Shown here: in pieces, positions 46,511-54,920 of the stretch
Position numbering within the stretch: position 1 is the stretch's first letter
Layout: every line of letters begins with the position of its first letter
DNA from: Schistocephalus solidus
Lineage: Eukaryota > Platyhelminthes > Cestoda > Diphyllobothriidea > Diphyllobothriidae
Assembly (NCBI GenBank): GCA_017591395.1
Contig: WEDG01008943.1
Span: 82,440 to 146,439 of the forward strand
DNA length: 64,000 bases
Direction: 5' to 3'
Position numbers and translations under genes: made by a program
Notes under the pieces: model-generated
What the model was told of the DNA's origin: nothing
Databases searched by the model: none
What the model saw: the letters and a program-made list of their open reading frames with translations, nothing else

Positions 46511-47685
46511 CTGACTTGGACGAGGCGCGCAAAAATTACCCAATAGTAGTCACGTTACAATTAAGCTGGCCGAGTGGAGGGCAAGGTCGCCGGGAGTCAG
46601 AGGATGTGTATTCAGTTTAGAACGAGACAAAGAGGCCTGCCTGTGTGAACGCCGCCTTCGCTCTTTCGGGGCAAAGCATATGCTAAGGAGGCGGAAAGAG
46701 AGCGCCACCCGCCAGGATGAAAAATTGGTCCTGGTCAAACCCCTAGAAATTTTCCACCCACATCAAATAACTGCGGCGAGGTAAACAAAATCGCAAAAGT
46801 GCGACTTTGAAAGTGCAAACTAAAAACACAGGCCCAACCCTAAACTTAATGCGTAATCTTAACTTCAATACGTAAACTTAATTCGACATAAAAAATTCCC
46901 ACTTTATAGAACCGGAGTGAAAACAAGTCTATTAGGTTGAGCTCTAGGAGTGGTTCTTGAGCAAACTCAGTCTACCAAACTATTCACACCGGTATTCGAA
47001 CTGAAAATGTTCTTTTGATGCATATCTTCAAATTTTTTTCGCAAAAGACATATGTTACAGTGACGGGATAGTTCGTGTGCCTAAATCAGCATAAACATGT
47101 ACGGCTGAAAGGTCCCCGTGATGTGAAAACGGCCGAAACCTTGTAGCTTGCAGAACAAGTTAAGGATAGGGAAGTTAGTTTTGGTTTTTCGTTTGACTAT
47201 CATTATCAGTATGCAGCCATGAGCAACCCACTTCAAGTAGGCGCCAGTAATTGCCATTTGTTCCGTAACAGACCAAAGGCGGGGGCTTCAACTGGACTCA
47301 AGCATCTTCATGGAAATTTCGATTCGCACCTAGTCTAAGCTGCGAGCAGACATCATTCTCGATCACAGCTTTGTCGGGGGCAGATTAAGGAGCTGCCTCA
47401 GTTGATTCTTCACGGGAACATAAGAAGAGAAGGATGCATGCTTCGTGCGTAGTAAGCCAAAGTAAGTTCAAAAGAAACAGCTTCTACTGGTCAAAGCGAT
47501 AAGTTTAGTAGCCTACTGAAAAAGAATCACGTTAAATTGAGTTTTCTCTGACTTTAAGGAGAGGACCGAGTGCATTAGGTGTCCCCAGGACCAGTTTTTA
47601 TATGTTTTGTCGGGCCATTACACAGCCCTCGTATTTTTCCGGAACGAGGGAGGGCAAGTCTAGGTGTCTTGAAATTCGAGAAGTA
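46511..47685. other. no recognisable feature
   Basis: A small CTTAA/CCTAA-like patch lies at 46,830-46,890; otherwise nothing. Confidence 0.3.
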
Positions 47686-47689
47686 TTGC

Positions 47690-47850
47690 CAACAGAGACA
47701 CGCGAGAATGGAATGGCAATTTTGGCCTAGTTACTGCGATCAGCCGGCATTAATTCAGGTCCAGGTCGTGAAGAGCCGGGATTTAAATCCGGACCCGGTA
47801 GCCGATTCAATAAAAGTGTTACCACTATGTCACGCGTTCAAGCCTTGTCG
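47690..47850 (-). repeat. tRNA-derived SINE copy
   Basis: On the minus strand GTGACATAGTGGTAACACTTTTATTGAATCGG is a tRNA-like head and GTCCGGATTTAAATCCCGG carries the B-box position. The body follows with GGCTGATCGCAGTAACTAGGCCAAAATTGCCATTCCATTC. The head differs from that at 45,880-46,153, so it may be a separate subfamily. Confidence 0.65.
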
Positions 47851-48099
47851 ACTGCGATCGGAAGTATCATAAGTCACGTGGAATGCCGTCCACCAAACTA
47901 TTCCAGCCGTTGGCAGCTCAGATCGCGACCGAAAAAGCATCAACAACACTTCCCTACGCGGTTTTTTTCCCACTCCCGACCAGTAATTTATCATGTCTGA
48001 TCAGCTGTGTACTCATCCAAAAAGTACTAAAATGAAACTGCCTTCAACAGTTTGGAGAGTTATGGGAACAATTAATTTTGGTCAAGTTAAACCTCGCAC

Positions 48100-48960
48100 G
48101 CTGACTAGGCTGTGCGTGGAGGTGATGACCCAGCCCTCTCGCTGGCGCCCTGCAATGCTGTTCGGCACGAAAATCTCCCCCAGAAGATCAAAGAGGCATC
48201 GCAATGGCAACTGAGTTGGAACGACGCTCTCGGCGTAAAGGAACTGCGCGTGTGGGAAGTTCTGCGCGGAAGGCACCAACTCCTCAGCCGAATTTTCGTA
48301 CCACGCGTCTACGGTCCGAGCGCCGCCGCCGCCGCCGCCGCCGCCACCGCCACCGACACTTGAGCCGCAGCAGCGGCACACGCAATCGCCGCCTGGGCGC
48401 ACGTGCACTGTGGACCCGCGCATGCGCACCACACAAGGGGATGAATCATCCGGCCGACATGGCAGCACGCTCCAGGCCGGCCGGAATCGAAGCCGGCAGT
48501 GGCAGGGGGGGGGGACGGAGGCCTGATGGCATTGGACGCACATGAACGCACGCAGTTCAACAGGTGCATGCGCACCGCACATAAGAGCAAAACTTCGTCT
48601 TCACCCCCTGTCGTCCGCCCCAGCCCCCGTCTGGGAGAGGATTGCAGACAAGATCTTGTTGTTCGGCCTCTCACTGGCAGGCTGGCTAGCCGGAGAAGAC
48701 GCAACTGGTAGCTGTCGTTACACTCGGCTTACTGCTTCTTTTTCGCGCGAGGCCAGATACCACTGAAGGCGAGGGGGCCTGTTGGAGAAAGAGGGTTCCG
48801 GGGTGCGCACGTGCAAGGCGTGAAAGGAAGGGTATTCAGCTGCCAGGGGGGAGTGGCGCCCAGAAGGAATGCTAGCTCTCAACACCTGTGGTCCTTGCTG
48901 ATCGGTCGGGGGGGAGGGAGGGATAGGAGGCAGAATTTCAAAATCTCTCGATGTATATGC
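48100..48960. other. GC-rich, CpG-rich patch in Vang intron 1 with a (CCG)n run
   Basis: In a window that is mostly AT-rich, this stretch is rich in CG dinucleotides. It contains CCG/GCC triplets at about 48,322-48,357, and a G8 run at about 48,507-48,514. Long frames on both strands (for example minus 48,082-48,582) are probably by-products of GC richness. It could be a CpG-rich regulatory region or an internal promoter; no motif proves that. Confidence 0.4.
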
Positions 48961-49019
48961 CAAAAAATGGAAGCAGGTTTGTTCCCTTCTGAGGTGGAAT
49001 ACGAGATTGTGTAGCCGTA

Positions 49020-49410
49020 GTTACAGACTAAGCCTACTGGGTTATTCCTAGTCCTCAGGAAGGCCGATAAAAATAGAATAGCTAGAAGGACACAGGAATA
49101 GGAACCCTAACCTCACTCCTAAATAGTGTTCGAGAGGCAACCTAGACAATGTCCAACGGACTGGGGCAGCCATTTTTGCCTACCAGAGCTCTTAAAACGC
49201 AGTTTCAAGGCACCAAACCACCCAAATTATGTCCTGCAATAAGGTCCCCGAAGTGAAAGGTATTCCAGCGTCGCCTTCACTATTACCGAACACGGCTTGT
49301 ACAGAGCGAGTCAGCAACCAAACCGACTTAGCGTTTTGTTCGACAATGAAGTGAACCCTGGTTCAAATCGAGGGTTTTCCCCGCCTGATGTTGAAAGTGA
49401 CGACGACGAC
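49020..49410. other. no firm feature; weak R2 and tRNA-like scraps
   Basis: GGACACAGGAATAGGAACCCTAACCTCACTCC near 49,089 resembles an R2 end, and GAACCCTGGTTCAAATCGAGG near 49,354 resembles a B box. Neither extends into a full element. Confidence 0.3.
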
Positions 49411-49412
49411 GA

Positions 49413-49576
49413 CGGAGGAGGAGGAGGAGGAGGAGGAGGAGGAGGAGGAGGAGGAGGAGGAGGAGGGAGGAGGAGGAGGAGGAGGAGGGAGGAGGGAGGG
49501 AGGAGGAGGAGGAGGAGGAGGGAGGAGGAGGGAGGAGGAGGAGGAGGAGGAGGAGGAGGAGGAGGAGGAGGAGGAG
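49413..49576. repeat. (GGA)n / (TCC)n tract
   Basis: About 165 bp, directly preceded by four GAC triplets. Purine strand plus. Confidence 0.96.
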
Positions 49577-49579
49577 AGG

Positions 49580-50210
49580 ATGAGGGTTTCAGAACATCTC
49601 ATCGAGAGCATTTTATTCCGTTTTTCAAAAGCAACAGCTGAGAACTGACTGTTGCCCAATTTCCCTCTGTCCATGGGAGCTTCTGAGGTCTAAAGGTGAA
49701 TAACTGCGATCACGTCCGTTGATGCCCCCCACCCGATTAAGAACATGAGAACAGCTACCTCCAGCTTTTCTTTACAGGCTTACTGACAAGCATGAAGAAA
49801 AAACAAGTCGGTGAGCCAATCAGAACACGTGAAAAGCCAACGATTGCCAGAGTCCTTTTGGGAGTCCAGCTATGCTGTACCTCTTCAGACAGGGGAAGGT
49901 TTTGGTGGCTTGATTGTGGGCTGATCTACTATAGCTGCTGAATTTGGCGGTGGACGTATGCATATACCATCCAGTGCCTCCCTTTAAGATGCCCGGACTG
50001 TGGTGAACGGCAGTCAAGCCATATCGGATGACATCCAGCATAGCGCAATACTACTGTAGCTTGTGACCTCTTGAGACCTCAGCCGTTCATCAAAGTGCCT
50101 AAAGGTAGTACTAGTGAATGGTCCACGCCTGTTTATTTTTCCACCAGAGTGCTTGCACTTTTCGCACTTAGCCTTCACTGAAGTCCACATGTAAGCACGA
50201 TGGGATACCT
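49580..50210. other. no recognisable feature
   Basis: Intronic sequence with short open frames only. Confidence 0.3.
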
Positions 50211-50214
50211 CACA

Positions 50215-50545
50215 AGTCCTGTAGGTAGGGATGCCTCTTATGGCCGTCTAAACAGGACAGGAGCAGAAGAATCACCCCAGCCACTAACAAGTACCCTAAC
50301 ATAAATCTAAACTATTACTTTAATCTTACCTTAAACCTAGTCTTAAACCCAACCGTAACCCTCAGCCTAATCATGACTCCAACTCCAACCCTGACCTCAA
50401 TCTAAAACTTAAAACCTAACCCAAAACTTTACCTTAACCCTCACCTTAATGCTAAGCATCGTTTCCTTGAAATTTAGCGCAAAGCCGCAAGTATTGTGGA
50501 CAATTCCTTTTCCCGTGCCCTGTTCAGGCGATCAAAGAAGGCCAT
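50215..50545 (+). repeat. R2 element
   Basis: Left end GGCCGTCTAAACAGGACAGGAGCAGAAGAATCACCCC. The right end in reverse complement gives CGCCTGAACAGGGCACGGGAAAAGGAATTGTCC. The core is CCTAACATAAATCTAAAC, CTTAAACCTAGTCTTAAACCC and AACCTAACCC-type. Tracks the copy at 22,670-23,095 along its length, including a shared CGTTTCCTTGAAATTTA-C-CAAAGCC phrase. Confidence 0.65.
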
Positions 50546-50924
50546 CACTTTTATGCCTTCCAAGGGATTCTTGGTGGGAAAGTCCTACCAGCCTACGAAA
50601 GCACTGCTGGGAACGGTGCCCACACAAAGGGCAGATTGCGGTGATCAGTTGACAAATGCCGAAGGTTAAGCAGACTAATTTCGCTCCAAATGTTAAAAGA
50701 ACATCAGCCCTACATACTGGTTCAAATTACTTGACTAAAAATGACATATCATTCTGCAATAAGTGGTTTGTTTTGCTGATGCAGTCGAGGTATCGCTCAG
50801 GCGAAGATAACAGCCGAGAAGAAGTCGACTTTATTCGCCTAGCATAGCGACCGCATCCTATAAATACTGCAACGCCGTATGTGCGAATTACACTTTTTAT
50901 GCTCTCTCTGATGATGGATTTGAG

Positions 50925-51010
50925 ATGGAATTTGAAACGTCAGGCGAATAAAGTCGTTGTCTCAGCGATCGCGTCTACTTCTTCTCAACTACTGCCTAGG
51001 ATTCGCATTT
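50925..51010 (+). repeat. R6 repeat fragment
   Basis: ATTTGAAACGTCAGGCGAATAAAGTCG, CAGCGATCGCGTCTACTTCTTCTCAACTACTGCCTAGGATTCGC parallels 12,600-12,680. The true element may be longer. Confidence 0.5.
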
Positions 51011-52510
51011 TCGAAAATAAAAGCTCCCTGCGAGCCCGGAAGGGGGAAAGAATAAATCATCCCGTGCAGACTACAAAACTCGATTCAGTCGCTCTGGCCA
51101 GTGACAACTCAAAAGAGGAATAAAATCGACTTTTGTGGAAGGGTATCTAATCATTCGGGTTTTGTTCCATTGCCTGTAGTTTACTCGCAAATCTTATACG
51201 ACTACTATCTGATCCAAACGCCCTAACGGCCAACAGTGTTCGTACTTTTTGGCATGTTGTTGTCTTTTACTTGTGACTGCACTCATTATTTCTGATTCAA
51301 ACGTCGCTATGCTGCGGGCTCATCGTATTGCCAAAGCTAGTCTTCAGTTGTATTAAATCTACGGCAGACTCCTGACTGCAATTTGGCCAGATTGCACGAC
51401 TGTCCAATGGACCAAGGGCCGCAGAGCCAATGTTATCCCCGGGACAACTCTCCTCATGTCTACCCACATCTTCGGGTCCGAGCGAGGGGATAGTTCTGAT
51501 CGTAATAGCGGATGGCCGAGCCATCTCACTCGGATAGTGCGGCCGACCGACTATATAGTCGTTCGTTTAAGTACTGACCAACGACTTGGGAGAGTGGAGT
51601 ACAAGCACAATCGATCGAATAATTGCAGATGGTGTATATCTTCAAGGCATACAGGTTATTCCCTTCACCCCTGCTGAACTACTACCTTAATTGAGGCCTT
51701 GTACATTCGAATTTAGTGAAATGAGTGATTTCAGGTCGATTCGGGTTATTTTGACGAATTTGTACGAGCTCCTGACCAATTCCATGATTGAGCTCACCTT
51801 TGCTTTGCCCGTCGGGTAGGAAAGTTAACCTGAGATAACGGAAGCTTTCTAATAGCCCAAGATTTTCAGTGTCCCTCGGGACCGGACAGCTATCACCAAT
51901 CTCGGAACCCGTGAAGATGAGCTTCGGTTTGGAGGAGTTGATATTTACGGCCACGAATAGTGTTTTGCTGCCCATAGTGGACACAGTAAGTCGCTCGCAT
52001 GGCTAGAAGTGAGCTCGCTAGTACCGCAACGCCAGTAGTGTACTGCAACTCTAAAACCCACGCAACATGGTGGTTATCGCCACCGGAAAAAAAACCCCAC
52101 GAGGCTTTGTGGGTACCCACAAGCGCACTGACTCCAGTATAAATCGGTCTAAATACTTCTAGCAAATAACGAGTAAGAATACGTTAACTCCTCTATACGA
52201 AGCACACGACTAATTACGCAAGGAACGCACCACTGCACGCCGTTTGGTGGAAAGTTAGGGACTATTTCACTAACCATGCAAGGAAAGACTGCGAACGGTT
52301 GTGCGCGTTCAGACCTCCGCAGAAAAATAGGGGGGCATAACTCAGGTAAATTCATGGAAAAAAATGAACAAGAGCCGAAGGCTGCACGAGGCCACTTACT
52401 AAGCACAAAGCCTGCCAGATCCGGCAGACAGTTTGACTATGATACATGGACATCAAACTTAATGATCTAGATCGAGTCACGTCTTCTAACAAAAAATGGA
52501 AAAGGGTCCA
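51011..52510. other. no recognisable feature
   Basis: A 14-bp perfect palindrome CGACTATATAGTCG occurs near 51,548. No gene recognised. Confidence 0.3.
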
Positions 52511-52514
52511 AAAA

Positions 52515-52621
52515 CATTCGTTGATGAACGCTCAACGATCGTTAACGGAACTCCCTCGTCCAGTCCTACCTTGGGGCTCATTCTCCAGCCCTCCCAGCAG
52601 CCGCACAGTGGCCAGTAGTAT

Positions 52622-52672
<51 letters not shown>
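52515..52672 (-). repeat. SINE 3' part carrying an (AGT)n expansion
   Basis: TGATGAACGCTCAACGATCGTTAACGGAACTCCCTCGTCCAG-CCTACCTTGGGGCTCATTCTCCAGCCCTCCCAGCAGCCGCACAGTGGCCAGTAG matches 45,890-45,985 in order. Where that copy continues into the body, this one has about 18 AGT triplets (52,617-52,672). After the run, AGCAGATTAACAATGCCGACAAGG resembles the interrupted SINE body. Confidence 0.65.
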
Positions 52673-52849
52673 AAGCAGATTAACAATGCCGACAAGGTCT
52701 GCCTTGTCTGTGTCGGCATTGTGAATCTGATTCAAAAACAGAAAGCATCTGCTCGGTAGATATCTCTTCAAAAGGGGATGGTTGACCTAGACATTCAGTC
52801 TTCCGGATAACATACTTAATAAATATAAATGACTCTGCTAGTTACTCAC

Positions 52850-54511
52850 CGGAAAATCGACCAAATACCGGTAGAGTAACTCAGTCGCCACGCAGTCTAT
52901 GCTGCCTCCATTCACACAGTAGCTTTTGCTATGACCATCCGGTGAACGGACAACCTGGACCACGTAGATTGTCTTGTCAGTGAGGAGACGTTGCAGGCCG
53001 CCTAGAATGAGACCAAGTATGTGCAAAACTAACTGTGTATCCGCAAATGTGAGCACGAAACTGACGAGATTTGAGTAGGCTAGCAGAGATGCAGTCTGAG
53101 TCGATCGACTGGAGCTCAGGTCATCCAAACCGAAGAGATCAGTCGGGTTGGAGATCCGTACTGGCCGCTGGCTACTGCCGGAGGAATTCATCCAGCGAGC
53201 CACAAACACCACCCAGAAGGCGCAGGTGGCACCAAAACTAAGGAAATTTACGGAAATTGTCACCGCGAATGGCCTCTCAATGGGGCAGGGGTGGAGAGAG
53301 GAGGGATTCACCGGTTGGGAATTTGCTTTGTAACAGCCTGCCCGAAGTTTGCGATTGAGAATGGCTGACACAGATAGCAGACGAATGCCAAGCCGACGGT
53401 ATACTAACACAACTGGCAGTACATAGAGCTTCCATGTGGTGAGGCAGAGGATTATAAGTTTGACGCACAAACTGAGCAAGTCAGCCTCACAACGGGTATT
53501 GCAGGTTATTCCAAGTACATCTGATTTGCTTCTACTCTCCAAGAAAGAAGGATCATCCAGCGAAAGTGCGGAAGTCGATGAAACGAAATCCTCATCCACT
53601 GGCGATTGTAGGGACTGCGAGGTAAAGGAGAGCATAAAGGGCAAGAGGAGCATGCCAATGGGTGAGAAAAGGCAGCTTATTCCAACTATGCATATGAAGG
53701 ACAGACAGATGAGGCCACTGCAACCAGACTCCACTGTTTTGTACATCTGCCCATTGTGGGCAGTAGCCGACGCCTGTTCCGTATCCGACCACTGTTCTTC
53801 CGCTCGTGACGCCGCCAAGTTGAATCCAAATAGACCGTTTGCGGGTTTTCGGTTTCGGAGGGGAGGCTGCGAAAAGCCGCAAGGTGGCGAGTTCTGCTGC
53901 CTCTTCTTAAGGGTGGGCAGCGAGTTGGCATGTCTCGGGGCCATGGAATTCCAGCTCCTGTTAGTGCCGCAGGCAGTAGCAGCAACACAGTCGCTGCATT
54001 GGTTACTTCTGTCGGCTGGTGACCGACTCTTGCCACTCCTACGCAAGTAATCGGACCTCCTGGTGCCCCAAGTGCTCCGCCTTTGGCGACGAGTCAAAGA
54101 GTCGTCCTCAGACAGGCAGTGTGATAAAACGCCAGAGGAGGCTTTGTGCGACCTGCGTCCTCCCCGACGGAAGAAGCTGCATTCCTCCTCCTCCTCCTCC
54201 TGCCCCCCACCCCCGGTGCGGCGCTTCTTGCTGCGGGAGGACCGACCCGAGGTGTGCTTCTTACGCTGGTGATGATGATGATGATGATGCTGCTGCTGCT
54301 GCTTCCTAAATGAAGTCGGAGATGAGGGTAGGTTCTTGTCCAAACTCGTGACTGATCCCTCAGCACCAAGGAGGATGTCGCTGTTGCAGTCACACATGGT
54401 AGCTGCGCCATCGCGCAGGGTCTCAGCGTCAGTAGCATGATGGCCAGAGGGACACGTGAAGCTGGCCGAGCCTCCCAACGCCTCTTCTTGAGTTTTGGAC
54501 TTGGTAGCCAT
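52850..54511 (-). CDS. Vang: Vang/VANGL planar cell polarity protein, first coding exon (N-terminus and four membrane segments)
   Basis: Encodes residues 1-554. VANGL proteins are four-pass plasma-membrane proteins of the core planar polarity/Wnt-PCP pathway, acting with Prickle, Frizzled, Dishevelled and Flamingo. Membrane segments lie at about 265-294 (ending SPIGMLLLPFML, like human LTPLAFLLLPPLL), 343-371 (VKLIILCLTTW, like FKLLILLLGSW), 415-441 and 481-506 (VSFVLTFADTQLVLH, like VQFAVSLVDALLFVH). After the fourth comes VVQVVRSPDGHSKSYCV and LLYRYLVDFP, matching human LKVVRSTDGASRFYNV and LEKYYHDFP. The cytoplasmic N-terminus (about 264 residues) is far longer than the vertebrate one. It holds Q4, H7 and E6 runs and a Ser/Arg-rich stretch (TSGRSSRSKKRR). 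The ATG was chosen because an in-frame TGA lies 10 nt upstream; the true start could differ. Confidence 0.9.
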
Positions 54512-54695
54512 CCGCACAGCTCAATGTGCTACTGCTTTCGTTCTCAAAGGGATAACTCCTGCCGGACGGAGCGACAGTAAAATTGTGTGAGTTGCCTTGG
54601 TGAATGGAGTGGTAGCCGCTGGTCGAAGGGACAAAACAGCCACTCTTTGGCCAGTAGTGTGCGGGTTGATCTGGTGTACGGTTGATGACAGTCAC
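54512..54695 (-). other. Vang: Vang 5' exon sequence upstream of the chosen ATG
   Basis: Begins after acceptor CCCACTCTAG (AG at 54,697-54,696) and runs into the first coding exon without a break. It is open in a frame different from the Vang frame as far as a stop at 54,429, overlapping the Vang start by about 80 nt. It may be 5' UTR with an overlapping upstream frame, or coding with an unrecognised intron or a sequence error shifting the frame. Confidence 0.45.
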
Positions 54696-54749
54696 CTAGA
54701 GTGGGAGGAAGGGAGAAATAAGGTGCCTTGTCAAGCAATCCCAAGTTAC
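54696..54749 (-). other. Vang: predicted 54-nt intron near the Vang 5' end
   Basis: Donor GAG|GTAACT at 54,750/54,749 and acceptor with pyrimidine tract TTTCTCCCTTCCTCCCACTCTAG. Very short introns near the 5' end of genes are common in flatworms. The call is inferred from splice consensus only. Confidence 0.5.
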
Positions 54750-54896
54750 CTCTGAGCCGGGATAAGTCACGTCGTCTAGCTGGTCTGAAACTGGAGTCTG
54801 CACATCCGGTGGAAATGGAAGAGAACCCCCCTCGAGGGAGACGTAGCTCATTGTGTGCACTTCACCCTGAGCGTTGAAGAAGGTCTGGGGAAACAT
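54750..54896 (-). other. Vang: candidate upstream exon of Vang (open from an ATG)
   Basis: An ATG at 54,896-54,894 opens a frame beginning MFPQTFFNAQGE that stays open to the GAG|GT donor. Across the 54-nt intron it continues for about 88 more codons, giving about 137 codons in all. A second donor-like GTAAGT at 54,913 and an acceptor-like TTTCCCCAG at 54,885 would define a 29-nt intron, or the AG could be a spliced-leader acceptor. No similarity to the known VANGL N-terminus is visible. Confidence 0.35.
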
Positions 54897-54920
54897 TATC
54901 CGAGAGTACTTACCAACCAC

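Larger units (their letters stand above)
33884..52849 (-). other. Vang: Vang intron 1 (18,966 nt)
   Basis: Donor CCG|GTGAGTAA at 52,850/52,849 and acceptor TTCTGCAG ending at 33,884; phase 0 on both sides. It holds three smaller GGA/TCC tracts, R2, R3, R5, a mariner relic and SINEs, plus the large tract at its 3' end. Confidence 0.85.

Noticed and set aside
48082..48704. Minus-strand frames of 166 and 131 codons in the GC-rich patch
   Set aside because: Gly/Ala runs and Cys-rich composition fit a CpG-rich stretch read in several frames; no domain, no clear splice sites.
53436..54309. Plus-strand frames of 204 and 96 codons opposite Vang exon 1
   Set aside because: Antisense shadows of a real coding exon whose family match lies on the minus strand.
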